The position numbers were made by a program, and so were the translations under genes. This document shows, piece by piece, positions 8,613 through 17,984 of a DNA stretch of 64,000 nucleotides (the first letter of the stretch is position 1; each line of letters begins with the position of its first letter). The notes under the pieces are model-generated. The model worked only from the letters and a program-made list of their open reading frames with translations. It made no database searches and had not been told where the DNA came from. Location: assembly GCA_900544715.1 (NCBI GenBank), contig UQWL01000004.1, positions 124,001 through 188,000 of the forward strand, read 5' to 3'. Origin of the DNA: an uncultured Oscillospiraceae bacterium (GTDB taxonomy: Bacteria; Bacillota; Clostridia; Oscillospirales; Acutalibacteraceae).

Positions 8613-9956
8613 ATGAGTATTCGTTTGGACGACAGTTACGCGCAGCATTTTGCGCAGCCGGGGGAACTGGCTGCAATGGCGGCCGAGGTACAGGCCGCGC
8701 AGGAGAAGCTGCACAGCGGTACGGGCGCAGGAAGCGACTTTTTGGGTTGGCTGACGCTGCCTACCGATTATGATAAGGAGGAATTCGGGCGTATCCAGGC
8801 TGCCGCAAAGCGCATCCGGGAGGACAGCGACGTGCTGATCGTCATCGGCATCGGCGGCTCCTATCTCGGCGCGCGCGCCGTGCTGGAATTTATGAAGTCC
8901 CCGAATTATAACCTTCTGGCGAAAGATACGCCGCAGATCTATTTTACCGGCAACAGCATTAGCTCCGCCGCGCTGAGTGAGCTGCTCGCGCTGTGCGAGG
9001 GCAAGGACGTCTCCGTCAACGTCATTTCCAAATCCGGCACCACCACGGAGCCCGCGGTTGCATTCCGTGTGTTCCGTGATCTGCTGGAGAAAAAATATGG
9101 CAAGGAGGGCGCCGCAAAGCGCATCTACGCTACGACCGACCGTGCACGCGGCACGCTCAAGGAATTTGCTGATCAGGCTGGCTATGAAACCTTTGTTGTG
9201 CCGGATGATGTGGGCGGCCGCTATTCTGTGCTCACAGCCGTGGGCCTGCTGCCAATCGCGGTCAGCGGTACGGATATTGAGGCGCTCATGGCGGGTGCGC
9301 AGGATGCCCAAAAGGCTTTGATGGAGCCCGACCTGATGAAGAACGATTGCTACCGCTATGCCGCATGGCGCAACCTGCTTTACCGCCACGGCAAAAAGAT
9401 CGAGATGATGGTTAGCTATGAGCCGGCCTATCAGATGATGAACGAGTGGTTTAAGCAGCTTTTCGGCGAGAGCGAGGGCAAAGAGGGCAAGGGCATTTTC
9501 CCGGCCTCCGCGATCTTCTCGACGGATCTGCATTCGCTCGGCCAGTATATCCAGCAGGGGGAGCGCGAGCTGTTTGAAACGGTGGTCCGCTTTGAAAAAC
9601 CACGCGCCGAGCTCGTCATCGAAGAGGATGCGGAGAATGTGGACGGCTTAAACTTCCTCGCGGGCAAAACGATGGATTTTGTCAACAGCAAGGCGTTTGA
9701 AGGCACGATTCTCGCCCATACGGACGGCGGCGTACCGAACCTTGTTTTGGAAGCAGAGGATATGAGCGAGCATACGCTCGGCTATCTGATCTATTTCCTG
9801 GAGAAGGCCTGCGCTGTTTCCGGCTATCTGCTCGGTGTGAATCCCTTCGATCAGCCGGGTGTGGAAAGCTACAAAAAGAATATGTTCGCCCTTCTGGGCA
9901 AGCCCGGCTATGAGGCGCAGCGCGCCGAGCTGGAGGCACGCCTGAAAAGCCACTGA
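8613..9956 (+). CDS. pgi: glucose-6-phosphate isomerase
   Basis: 447 residues from ATG 8613; the frame is open further upstream, but that stretch covers the promoter and reads like non-coding sequence, while GAAGGAAAGGG precedes 8613. It interconverts glucose-6-phosphate and fructose-6-phosphate in the cytoplasm. The [16 protein letters not shown] sugar-phosphate motif (about 71-86) and the isomerase signature [17 protein letters not shown] (about 137-153) are visible, as is the SIS-fold [14 protein letters not shown] segment. Length fits the short bacterial PGIs of Bacillota. Nearby genes are unrelated metabolically. Confidence 0.95.
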   Translation: MSIRLDDSYAQHFAQPGELAAMAAEVQAAQEKLHSGTGAGSDFLGWLTLPTDYDKEEFGRIQAAAKRIREDSDVLIVIGIGGSYLGARAVLEFMKSPNYNLLAKDTPQIYFTGNSISSAALSELLALCEGKDVSVNVISKSGTTTEPAVAFRVFRDLLEKKYGKEGAAKRIYATTDRARGTLKEFADQAGYETFVVPDDVGGRYSVLTAVGLLPIAVSGTDIEALMAGAQDAQKALMEPDLMKNDCYRYAAWRNLLYRHGKKIEMMVSYEPAYQMMNEWFKQLFGESEGKEGKGIFPASAIFSTDLHSLGQYIQQGERELFETVVRFEKPRAELVIEEDAENVDGLNFLAGKTMDFVNSKAFEGTILAHTDGGVPNLVLEAEDMSEHTLGYLIYFLEKACAVSGYLLGVNPFDQPGVESYKKNMFALLGKPGYEAQRAELEARLKSH

Positions 9957-10010
9957 TATTTCGTTGATTGCCGCCATTGGCGGACATTAAATACACAGGA
10001 GGAGATTACA

Positions 10011-10427
10011 ATGATATCTCTGATTATTGGGCATAAGGGTTCCGGCAAGACAAAGCATCTCATCCAGATGGTCAATGAGGCCGTGGAGAGCTCCAAGGGC
10101 AATGTGGTCTGCGTAGAGAAGGAAACCAAGCTCACTTATGATGTCAACTACCGTGCGCGGCTTGTTGCAACGGATTACTTCGGCGTGGAAGGCTTCGATG
10201 CGTTCTATGGATTTTTGAGCGGTATTTGTGCGGGCGATCATGATATCACCCATATTATGATCGACGCGACGTTCCGCATCTGCGGGCGTGATTATGAGGC
10301 GCTGGCCGACTTTATGGAGAAGGTGAAAAAACTTTCAGACCTGACGGAAGTAGAATTTGTCTTTACGATCTCCACCGATGAATCGGATCTGCCCAAACGT
10401 ATTTTTGATGTTTGTCAGAAGGCGTAA
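10011..10427 (+). CDS. small P-loop ATPase of unknown function
   Basis: 138 residues. A Walker A motif GHKGSGKT stands at residues 7-14, and a hydrophobic strand ending in Asp (HIMIDATF, about 81-88) is a candidate Walker B. The C-terminal half (EFVFTISTDESDLP) suggests a compact RecA/AAA-like core without added domains. Homologues in Clostridia are often labelled twitching motility protein PilT, a label that nothing here supports. AGGAGG lies just upstream. It sits between pgi and the DUF177-rpmF pair and has its own terminator. ATP or GTP binding is probable; the role is unknown. Confidence 0.7.
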   Translation: MISLIIGHKGSGKTKHLIQMVNEAVESSKGNVVCVEKETKLTYDVNYRARLVATDYFGVEGFDAFYGFLSGICAGDHDITHIMIDATFRICGRDYEALADFMEKVKKLSDLTEVEFVFTISTDESDLPKRIFDVCQKA

Positions 10428-10453
10428 TCTTTTCGTTGTTTGATAGAGTGAGC

Positions 10454-10486
10454 CCGCCGCCGGCCGTTTTGACCGGCGGCGGTTTT
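10454..10486 (+). terminator. intrinsic terminator after the P-loop gene
   Basis: Arms CCGCCGCCGG (10454-10463) and CCGGCGGCGG (10473-10482), then TTTT. Confidence 0.8.
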
Positions 10487-10558
10487 CGGAATGAACCAGA
10501 AGGCACGGAAAAGCGCGAAAAAACCCTGTTTTCCCCCTGCTTTTCCCCGAATCAGGTC

Positions 10559-10587
10559 TTGACAAACGATTTGCAGGGGGATATAAT
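10559..10587 (+). promoter_or_regulatory. consensus housekeeping promoter of the DUF177-rpmF operon
   Basis: TTGACA (10559-10564), exactly 17 bases, TATAAT (10582-10587): both hexamers match the sigma-A consensus perfectly. The DUF177 start follows 28 bases later. Confidence 0.9.
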
Positions 10588-10615
10588 TATCCGTGCGCTA
10601 TATTTGAGGTGGAGT

Positions 10616-11110
10616 ATGTTGATTGAACTCGAAAACCTGTTTGAAAACGAGGGTGAAAGGCTGCCAATTGATCAATCCTTTGATTTTTCAGGTGAAGAGC
10701 TGAATGGCGTGCGCCCCTTCGTATCCCCCGTCAAGGTGAAAGGCGAGATCCGCAACCGTGCAGGCATCGTTTCGCTGCATGCGCGCGCGGCCTTTGCGTT
10801 CAGCGCGCCGTGTGACCGCTGTGCGGCGGAAACCCGGCGGGACATGCTGGTGCCTCTGGAGCATGTGCTGGTGACACATCTCGATGAAGAGGATACTGGC
10901 GAATTCATTGTCGTAGAAGGCATGCGGTTGGATTTGACCGCCTTAGTGCGGGAGGATCTTTTACTCGCCCTGCCGGCGAAGTTTTTGTGCCGGGAGGATT
11001 GCAAAGGCCTTTGCCCGATGTGCGGCAAGAATCTCAATGACGGCTCCTGCAGCTGCAAAAAGCCGATCGATCCACGTTTGGAGGCTTTGCGTCAGCTTTT
11101 GGATCAATAA
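10616..11110 (+). CDS. DUF177/YceD family protein
   Basis: 164 residues from ATG 10616, chosen for GAGGTGGAG upstream and because the longer open frame would run back across the promoter. The YceD family protein is encoded next to ribosomal protein L32 in most bacteria and is linked in other species to 23S rRNA accumulation. A first pair of cysteines lies in the [10 protein letters not shown] segment; a C-terminal knuckle has C-x3-C...CPMCGKNL...CSC, typical of the Firmicutes form. The perfect promoter just upstream and rpmF 41 bases downstream indicate a ribosome-linked operon with high expression. Confidence 0.85.
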   Translation: MLIELENLFENEGERLPIDQSFDFSGEELNGVRPFVSPVKVKGEIRNRAGIVSLHARAAFAFSAPCDRCAAETRRDMLVPLEHVLVTHLDEEDTGEFIVVEGMRLDLTALVREDLLLALPAKFLCREDCKGLCPMCGKNLNDGSCSCKKPIDPRLEALRQLLDQ

Positions 11111-11151
11111 TCAGAACATGTTTTTTACAGCAAGCTGAAGGAGGTGCTGAC

Positions 11152-11334
11152 ATGGCGGTACCAAAGAGAAGAGTTTCCAAGGCAAGAAGGGATAAGCGCC
11201 GCTCCAACGTCTGGAAGATGGATGCTCCGGAGCTCGTGAAGTGCCCGAACTGCGGTGAGTATAAGCGGCCGCACCGGATTTGCCAGAGCTGCGGCTTCTA
11301 CAAAGGCAAGGAAATCGTGAAGAAGGACGCGTAA
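11152..11334 (+). CDS. rpmF: 50S ribosomal protein L32
   Basis: 60 residues, the normal length. The N-terminus [17 protein letters not shown] is the L32 signature, and the zinc-ribbon cysteines CPNC and CQSC are both intact, so this is the zinc-binding (C+) form. AAGGAGGTG lies 5 bases before the ATG. It is co-transcribed with DUF177. Confidence 0.97.
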   Translation: MAVPKRRVSKARRDKRRSNVWKMDAPELVKCPNCGEYKRPHRICQSCGFYKGKEIVKKDA

Positions 11335-11556
11335 GAGCCCTTTGGAGCGATTCTACACGCCACACGGGAAGAAAGGTAGAGGAGGGGTTTTCCTTCTCTG
11401 CTTTTTTCTTTTTTGGAGCGAAAGAGCTGGGCATCGCGTGCCGCTCCATTTTGCCCGATTAGGAAGGCGGCAGATAGAGAGGAACTGCATGAGGGCGAGC
11501 GGCAAGCCGCTTTTTTGCCCATTGAGATAATGTGATAGAGGTAGGAGGTGCGGCAG

Positions 11557-12873
11557 ATGGCCGTGACAATAGCCGCCGTGGAGCCGGGTTCCATCTGTTT
11601 TCACCGCGGCGTGAAAGCCGGTGAGATGTTAACGCAGATCAACGGCCACGAGATTGTCGATATCCTCGATTATCAGTTTTATGCCACTGAACGAAAGCTG
11701 ACCCTCACGTTGTGCAGCGCGGAAGGGAAACGGCGGGAGGTCAGGATCAAAAAGGATGAATATGAGGATTTGGGCCTCACCTTTGACACCTATTTAATGG
11801 ACAGGCAGCGCCACTGTGCGAACAAGTGCGTGTTTTGCTTTATCGATCAGCTTCCCAAGGGAATGCGGGAAAGCCTCTATTTTAAGGATGATGATTCGCG
11901 CCTCTCCTTCCTATTTGGCAATTATGTAACGCTGACCAACCTCTCCGAGCGGGAGGTGGAGCGCATCATCCAGATGCATATCAGCCCTGTCAATATTTCG
12001 GTGCACACCATGAACCCGGCGCTGCGCGTTCAGATGATGAAAAACCCGCGCGCCGGCGAGTCCCTGAAAATAATCAAACGCTTTGCAGACGCGGGGATCA
12101 AGATGAATACCCAGCTCGTTTTATGCCCTGGGATCAACGATGGGGACGAGCTTTTATATAGCCTGACGGAACTGGGCAAGCTATATCCGGCAGTGCAGAG
12201 CATTGCCTCCGTGCCGCTGGGCATGACGAAATACCGCGAGGGCTTAACAGAGCTCACGCCCTATACGCGGGAAAGCGCCGCGGCGGTTGTGGATATCATT
12301 GAGGATTTTGCCGCGCATTTTCTCTATTTTAAGGGGACACGCCTCGCCTTTGCGGCGGATGAGTTTTACCTCAAGGCCGGGCGGGAAATCCCATCACCTG
12401 AGGCCTATGAAGAGTTTGCACAGCTGGAAAACGGCGTCGGCCTTTGGGCGCTCTTGAAAGAGGAATTTTATGCTGCGCTGCGCAGGATGGAGCGTGACGA
12501 TTTCCCTAAGCAGCCGCGCCGGGTAGCGCTTGCAACGGGGCAAGCGGCCTTTCCGCTGCTTGCGGAGCTGGTGGCTGCTGCGCAGGAGCAATGCCCAGCG
12601 CTCATTGCGCAGGTGTATGCAGTGCGCAATGATTTCTTTGGGGAATCGATCACCGTGGCGGGCTTGCTGACGGGCAAGGATTTGATTGCCCAGCTCAAGG
12701 GCAAACCGCTTGGGGAGGAGCTTTTGATTCCCGCTGTGATGCTGCGCCGGGAGGGCGACCTATTTTTGGATGATGTATCGCCCGCGGATGCGGAAAAGGC
12801 GCTGGGCGTGCCGGTTACCCCCGTGCCGAACGATGGCGGGGAGCTGCTGGATGCCTTGCTGGGCCGGGCATAA
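11557..12873 (+). CDS. DUF512 radical SAM protein with N-terminal PDZ-like domain
   Basis: 438 residues from ATG 11557; TAGGAGGTG at 11542-11550 sets the start, although a GTG three codons earlier is in frame. Residues about 1-65 form a PDZ-like module (EPGSICFHRGVKAGEMLTQI). Cys87, Cys91 and Cys94 in HCANKCVFC give the CX3CX2C cluster motif of radical SAM enzymes. The rest matches the DUF512 protein family that sits directly upstream of der in many Firmicutes, as here. The substrate is unknown. A link to ribosome or GTPase maturation is only suggested by position. Confidence 0.85.
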   Translation: MAVTIAAVEPGSICFHRGVKAGEMLTQINGHEIVDILDYQFYATERKLTLTLCSAEGKRREVRIKKDEYEDLGLTFDTYLMDRQRHCANKCVFCFIDQLPKGMRESLYFKDDDSRLSFLFGNYVTLTNLSEREVERIIQMHISPVNISVHTMNPALRVQMMKNPRAGESLKIIKRFADAGIKMNTQLVLCPGINDGDELLYSLTELGKLYPAVQSIASVPLGMTKYREGLTELTPYTRESAAAVVDIIEDFAAHFLYFKGTRLAFAADEFYLKAGREIPSPEAYEEFAQLENGVGLWALLKEEFYAALRRMERDDFPKQPRRVALATGQAAFPLLAELVAAAQEQCPALIAQVYAVRNDFFGESITVAGLLTGKDLIAQLKGKPLGEELLIPAVMLRREGDLFLDDVSPADAEKALGVPVTPVPNDGGELLDALLGRA

Positions 12874-12909
12874 GCGCCGGAACCGGCCCAATCAGAAAGG
12901 ATTGATGAT

Positions 12910-14235
12910 ATGGCGAAACCTGTTGTTGCGATCGTGGGGAGGCCGAATGTTGGCAAATCCACCCTGTTTAATAAGCTGGTGGGCAAGCGCCTCTCCATCG
13001 TTGACGATACGCCGGGCGTAACGCGTGACCGGATCTATGGCGACTGCGAGTGGCTTGGCCACAACCTGCTGCTCGTCGACACGGGCGGCATTGAACCGCG
13101 CGCAGATGATGTGATTCTCTCCCAAATGCGCAGGCAGGCGCAGTTGGCGATTGAGAGCGCGGATGTGATCGTATTGGTGACAGATTTGCGCTCCGGCGTT
13201 GTGGCGACGGATGCGGAGGTGGCCGCCATGCTGCAAAAAAGCGGTAAGCCCGTGGTGCTCTGCGTGAATAAATGCGATTCCATCGGCGCGCCGCCGCTTG
13301 ATTTTTATGAGTTTTATAACCTGGGTCTTGGCGACCCAATCGCCGTTTCCGCCGCGCATGGCCATGGCACGGGCGATTTGTTGGATGCCGTGCTTGCCCA
13401 TCTCCCGCCCGAACGGGAAGAGGAGGAGGACGACGACGCGATTAAGGTGGCCGTGATCGGTAAGCCAAACGTGGGCAAATCCTCGCTTGTCAACGCCATT
13501 GCGGGGGAAGAGCGCGTGATTGTTTCCAATATCGCGGGCACCACGCGCGACGCAACGGATACGCTCATCGAAAACAGCTATGGCAAGTTCGTTTTTATTG
13601 ACACGGCCGGCCTCAGGCGCAAGAGCCGCGTGGATGATACGATCGAAAAATACAGCGTCCTGCGTGCTCGCATGGCGGTGGAGCGCGCGAGCGTGTGCGT
13701 GATCATGATTGATGCGCAGGAGGGCTTCACGGAGCAGGATTCCAAGGTGGCCGGCATTGCGCATGAGCAGGGGAAGGCCTGCATCATCGCGGTGAATAAA
13801 TGGGATGCGGTGGAAAAAGACGGCCGCACGATGGACACCTTCCGCAAGAAGCTGATGCAGGATTTTTCCTTTATGTCCTATGCGCCAATCATCTTTATTT
13901 CCGCCAAAACGGGGCAGAGGATCGACCGGCTGTTTGAGCTGATCTGCTATGTGGATGGGCAGAACGCCATGCGCATTTCCACCGGCAAGTTAAACGACGT
14001 GCTTGCCGCCGCCACGGCCAGGGTGCAGCCGCCTACGGATAAGGGCAGGCGGTTGAAAATTTATTATATGACGCAGGCTTCCACCCGCCCGCCAACCTTC
14101 GTTTGCTTTGTCAACCGTAAGGATCTGTTCCACTACAGCTACCAGCGGTATCTCGACAACCAGATCCGCGAGGTGTTCGGCCTGGAGGGCACGCCGACGC
14201 GCTTCGTTATCCGCGAGCGGGAGGAAAGGAAATAG
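12910..14235 (+). CDS. der: ribosome-assembly GTPase Der (EngA)
   Basis: 441 residues with two tandem G domains and a C-terminal KH-like domain, the fixed architecture of Der, which acts in 50S subunit maturation. G1 loops are at GRPNVGKST (10-18) and GKPNVGKSS (184-192); DTGG and DTAG G3 motifs and two NKxD motifs (NKCD, NKWD) are visible. An acidic linker (EREEEEDDD, about 168-176) joins the domains. It lies 36 bases after the DUF512 gene and probably shares its transcript. Confidence 0.97.
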   Translation: MAKPVVAIVGRPNVGKSTLFNKLVGKRLSIVDDTPGVTRDRIYGDCEWLGHNLLLVDTGGIEPRADDVILSQMRRQAQLAIESADVIVLVTDLRSGVVATDAEVAAMLQKSGKPVVLCVNKCDSIGAPPLDFYEFYNLGLGDPIAVSAAHGHGTGDLLDAVLAHLPPEREEEEDDDAIKVAVIGKPNVGKSSLVNAIAGEERVIVSNIAGTTRDATDTLIENSYGKFVFIDTAGLRRKSRVDDTIEKYSVLRARMAVERASVCVIMIDAQEGFTEQDSKVAGIAHEQGKACIIAVNKWDAVEKDGRTMDTFRKKLMQDFSFMSYAPIIFISAKTGQRIDRLFELICYVDGQNAMRISTGKLNDVLAAATARVQPPTDKGRRLKIYYMTQASTRPPTFVCFVNRKDLFHYSYQRYLDNQIREVFGLEGTPTRFVIREREERK

Positions 14236-14283
14236 CACTCCGCCGCGTCTCGTAATAGAAATCATTTGACCATGGGTTATAAA

Positions 14284-14330
14284 ACGAGGGGCTGCTGCAA
14301 ACTACCAAGTTGTTTGCAGCAGCCCCTCGT
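14284..14330 (-). terminator. terminator at the end of the kdp locus, probably bidirectional
   Basis: A perfect 19-bp stem (14284-14302 with 14312-14330, arm start ACGAGGGGCTGCTGC) separates the convergent der and kdpE genes. On the minus strand the stem is followed by TTTTATAAC, so it fits kdpE best; the plus side has no T-run. Confidence 0.75.
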
Positions 14331-14354
14331 GCGGCTATCAATGGCCGAATGGAG

Positions 14355-15077
14355 TCAGCTGTCTGTTTCCTGCTCCCGCTCCGCCTTTAGCATCCGGTAT
14401 CCAACGCCGATATGCGTTTGGATGTACTGTGGAGAGGAAGGGTCGCTTTCGATTTTTTTGCGCAGCGTTGCCATGAAAACGCGCAGTGAGGCAACGTCAT
14501 TGTCCCACGAGCTGCCCCAGATTTCCTTTGTGATAAAAGTATGTGTCAACACCTTGCCCACGTTTTTGGAGAGCAGACATAAAAGCTTATATTCAATCGG
14601 GGTTAGGTGTAGTTCACGGCCCTCCAAATAGACACAGCCAGCCGCATAATCGATTTTTAGGCCGCCATTGAGACACAGAGAAGGCTCTGCACCGGAACGG
14701 CTCTGCATAAAGCTCAGGCGCCGCAGCGTCACGCGCAGGCGGGCGAGCAGCTCTTCCACGGAAAATGGTTTGGTCAGGTAATCATCCGCCCCAGCGTCCA
14801 GCGCGTCGATTTTATCTGTATCTTCACTTCTAGCGCTGATAACGATGATCGGCATATTCGACCACGTCCGGATTTTTTGGATTACCTCAATGCCGTCCAA
14901 ATCCGGCAGGCCCAAATCAAGCAAAACGATATCAGGGTTGTGGGAAGAAGCCTCCACAATCGCGGCCTGACCGGTGGGCGCGATGTGGAATCGGTAATCA
15001 TGTGTTTCGAGCGTTGTGGTAATCAGGTTTCGCACAGCGGCGTCGTCTTCCACAACTAAAATCAATGGTTTATGCAT
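14355..15077 (-). CDS. kdpE: KdpE, OmpR-type response regulator
   Basis: 240 residues starting MHKPLILVVEDD; the open frame upstream lies inside kdpD. The receiver domain has the phosphorylation site Asp54 (VLLDLGLPD), the acidic pocket Glu10-Asp11-Asp12 and Lys103 (LTKPF). The C-terminal winged helix (LHLTPIEYKLLCLL, RKKIESDPSSPQYIQTHIGVGYRM) is OmpR-class. It overlaps the end of kdpD by 8 bases, so the two are translationally coupled. It should activate the kdp genes when phosphorylated by KdpD. Confidence 0.95.
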   Translation of the reverse strand: MHKPLILVVEDDAAVRNLITTTLETHDYRFHIAPTGQAAIVEASSHNPDIVLLDLGLPDLDGIEVIQKIRTWSNMPIIVISARSEDTDKIDALDAGADDYLTKPFSVEELLARLRVTLRRLSFMQSRSGAEPSLCLNGGLKIDYAAGCVYLEGRELHLTPIEYKLLCLLSKNVGKVLTHTFITKEIWGSSWDNDVASLRVFMATLRKKIESDPSSPQYIQTHIGVGYRMLKAEREQETDS

Positions 15078-17766
15078 GAAGCGTGACCTCCTCGGCAGGT
15101 AGTGTAAAGCGGAAAATAGTACCGGATGGCTGATTGTCTGCAACCGAAATTTCTCCGCCGTGTGCGTTGATAATGGATTTGCATAGGGCAAGCCCTAACC
15201 CAAGGCTCCGGCGGCTGTCGGCGGAATGTGCGCCCGCCGTATAGAACATATCGAAGATTCGGGGCTTTGCGTCGTCCGGGATGCCGGGGCCGTCATCCGC
15301 GATTTCAACAGCGGCCCACTTGCCCTCTTTTCTGGTGGTAATTGTGATGGTTGAGCCCTTTGGCGTGTATTTGACGGCATTGTCCACAATATTGATGATA
15401 ACCTGCACAATGAGCCGTGCATCCATTTTGGCCAGCAAAAAGTCCTCCTGCTGCCTTATAATGATGTGGTGCTCCGCGCTTTGCCGGCTGATGTGGCGCA
15501 CTGCTTCCGCAACGGCCTCATCCACCAGCTCCGCCGTCAATTTCAGCTGCATTGTACCGTCTTCAATCCGGGTGACGGAGAGCAGGTTTTCCACAAGGTT
15601 GATGAGCCAAAGGGAATCGTCGTAGATCGCGGTATAGAGCTGTTTGCATTTTTCCGTCCCCAGGGCTTCTCCGTTTGCCAGCAGAACCCCGGCGTTGCCG
15701 GAAATGGAGGTCAGCGGCGTGCGCAGATCGTGGGAGATGGAGCGCAGGAGATTGGCGCGCAGTTGCTCGTTTTTTGCAAGAACAGCGGACTCCTCCCGTT
15801 CCCGTATGGCACGTTCATTTTCAAGTGCGAGTGCGCATTCCCCGAGGATGGAGAGGACAATGCTGTTTTCAAAGGAGTCGAGAGGCGCCTCGCCGGCCAG
15901 GCCGATGCCGACCACGCCATATACCATATCGCTCACCCGCACAGCAAGGTAAAGGCATTTTGCGCTGCCCAGCGTATCTGTTGTGGCTCCTGCGCGCTTG
16001 TTGTTTTTGTGCACCCAGGCGGCGACCGCTTGCTCGTTGGGCAGGATGTAATCCTCCGTTGTAGCGCCCGCATTCGCGGGAAAGAGAGCGGGCGGCAAAA
16101 GCTTGCCGTTCTCCGCTAGATAAAAAATAATATCCTTTTTCAGGAGCTTTACGAGCTGATTTGCCGTGATGGAGACAATTTCCTCCTTTCCATTGCCCTT
16201 TTGCATGAGCTGATTGGTATCAAAGAGGATTTTGGTACGGAAGGCGGTTTCCGCCGATTGTCGCGCGTGCCGCTTGATCTTTGTGGCGAGCGAGCTTGTG
16301 AGAAACGCGGCGACAAACATGATGAAGAAGGTGACGGGATACCCGCTGTCATAGGCTTTGAAGGTAAAGCGCGGTGCGGTAAAGAAAAAATTGAAAACGA
16401 GGACGCTCGCCAATGAAGAGGCAAGGGAGTAAACCCGTCCCGTGGTGGCCACGGCGGTGATCAGCACGCCCAGGATATAGATCATAATGATATTTGCCTC
16501 GCTGAAGCCAAGCAGCTCGAACAGGTAGCCGATAGCCGTGCAGGCCGCCAGGATCAGAAGGGTTTTCAGCAGATCAGCCCAAGAAAAATGCAGCGGCTTC
16601 GCCTGCGTGCGCTTGGGGCGGCGGTATGCGGTCGCGGCTTTATCCGGGATGATATAGATATCCAGATTGGGCGCGGCGTTGGTCAGCCGCTCCGTCAGGG
16701 ACGGCTTGCCAAAAAATTTTCGCCTGGCGCTCGCGCGCCCCATCACAATTTTGGAAACGCCCGAGAGCCGTGCAAATTCCGCGATCTGGAAGGCGATATC
16801 ATCCCCATATACCGTTTCAATGGCCGCCCCCATCTGCTGCGCAAGGTGGATATTGCTGCGCAGCTGCTGCTTGTTTGCCTCGCTCATGGAGGCAAACTCC
16901 GGCGTTTCTACGAACAGCGCGGTTAAGCTGCCCTTGAACGCGTCCGCCATGCGGGCCGCCGTGCGAATGATTTTTGCATTGGTAGGGGAGGAGGATAGGC
17001 AGATCAGGATGTGCTCATCGGTGAAATAGCCGCTGCCGCGGGCTGATTTCACTTTCTCTGACATTTTGTTGATCCGATCCGCGCAGCGTCGCAGGGCGAT
17101 CTCACGCAGTGCCGTCAGGTTTTCAATGCTAAAAAAATGCTCTAGCGCCCGATTTGCCTGCGCTTCCTGATAGATCTGCCCGGCATGAAGGCGGTCGATC
17201 AGCTCCTCCGGCTCAATATCCACCAGTTCTACCTGATCCGCATCGTCAAATAAGTGATCTGGCACACGCTCTCGCACGGTTACGCCTGTAATGGAGGCGA
17301 CCATATCGTTTAAACTCTCGATGTGTTGAACGTTTACCGTTGTATATACGTCGATGCCGGCACGCAGCAGCTCCTCCACATCCTGATAGCGCTTGCTGTG
17401 GCGGCAGCCCTCGGCGTTGGTGTGGGCAAGCTCGTCAACCAGGATGAGCTGCGGTGCGCGTTTGATTGCGCCATCCAGATCGAATTCATGCAGGGAGATG
17501 CCCTTATGGCTGACCGTGAGCGTAGGCAGCTGCTCTAGGCCGTCCAGCAGAGCCAGCGTCTGCGGGCGGGTGTGCGGCTCCACGTAGCCGACGGCGATAT
17601 CCAATCCCCGGCGTTTTGCCGCGTGGGCAGCTTTGAGCATCGCGTAGGTTTTGCCGACACCGGCGGCATAACCGAAAAAAATTTTTAGATGCCCGCGGCT
17701 TTCTGTGCGGGATTCCTTCTGAATGCGGTGCAGGAGCTCATCTGGATTGGCCCGTATTTCATCCAT
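15070..17766 (-). CDS. kdpD: KdpD sensor histidine kinase
   Basis: 898 residues, the full E. coli-like length. The N-terminal KdpD domain has a Walker A GYAAGVGKT at 32-40. A universal-stress-protein domain (about 250-370) follows, then transmembrane helices, a GAF-like region, and HisKA/HATPase domains with phospho-acceptor His679 (SISHDLRTP) and the NIVDNAVKYTPKGS and GLGLALCKSI boxes. In the USP domain, Ser258-x-Ser260 is followed after exactly 20 residues by LTALF, close to the SxS-x20-FTAxY motif reported for c-di-AMP-binding KdpD. The upstream gap carries one copy of the 92-base repeat with a -10 pointing into kdpD, so kdpDE may have its own promoter. Confidence 0.95.
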   Translation of the reverse strand: MDEIRANPDELLHRIQKESRTESRGHLKIFFGYAAGVGKTYAMLKAAHAAKRRGLDIAVGYVEPHTRPQTLALLDGLEQLPTLTVSHKGISLHEFDLDGAIKRAPQLILVDELAHTNAEGCRHSKRYQDVEELLRAGIDVYTTVNVQHIESLNDMVASITGVTVRERVPDHLFDDADQVELVDIEPEELIDRLHAGQIYQEAQANRALEHFFSIENLTALREIALRRCADRINKMSEKVKSARGSGYFTDEHILICLSSSPTNAKIIRTAARMADAFKGSLTALFVETPEFASMSEANKQQLRSNIHLAQQMGAAIETVYGDDIAFQIAEFARLSGVSKIVMGRASARRKFFGKPSLTERLTNAAPNLDIYIIPDKAATAYRRPKRTQAKPLHFSWADLLKTLLILAACTAIGYLFELLGFSEANIIMIYILGVLITAVATTGRVYSLASSLASVLVFNFFFTAPRFTFKAYDSGYPVTFFIMFVAAFLTSSLATKIKRHARQSAETAFRTKILFDTNQLMQKGNGKEEIVSITANQLVKLLKKDIIFYLAENGKLLPPALFPANAGATTEDYILPNEQAVAAWVHKNNKRAGATTDTLGSAKCLYLAVRVSDMVYGVVGIGLAGEAPLDSFENSIVLSILGECALALENERAIREREESAVLAKNEQLRANLLRSISHDLRTPLTSISGNAGVLLANGEALGTEKCKQLYTAIYDDSLWLINLVENLLSVTRIEDGTMQLKLTAELVDEAVAEAVRHISRQSAEHHIIIRQQEDFLLAKMDARLIVQVIINIVDNAVKYTPKGSTITITTRKEGKWAAVEIADDGPGIPDDAKPRIFDMFYTAGAHSADSRRSLGLGLALCKSIINAHGGEISVADNQPSGTIFRFTLPAEEVTLHA

Positions 17767-17840
17767 CGTTTCACCTCTTGCATAGTGCTTTCAAGATGGT
17801 TTGCGTCTATTTTACCATACGCAATAGGCTAACCTCTACG

Positions 17841-17932
17841 AAAAATGGCGTTGCCGCTCTGCGGCAGGAGGCGTTTCGCGCCGACAACCATTTTTCCAAT
17901 GCTTCAAACTTTGTTTGAAGCTATTTTATCAC
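17841..17932 (-). repeat. 92-bp structured repeat element, copy 1, upstream of kdpD
   Basis: Matches 33210-33301 at 83 of 92 positions without gaps. Read on the minus strand it starts with TGTGATAAAATAGC (-10-like), then a 9-bp hairpin GCTTCAAAC/GTTTGAAGC, then a closing helix AAAAATGG/CCATTTTT that encloses two more hairpins (GGCG/CGCC and TGCCGC/GCGGCA). It ends 75 bases before the kdpD start. The remaining gap 17767-17984 shows no gene. Function unknown; a mobile MITE-like sequence or a regulatory RNA leader are both possible. Confidence 0.75.
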
Positions 17933-17984
17933 AAACATGGAGCGATTACTACGTGCAGATGTGCCGTAGCGAACAGCCTGCTTT

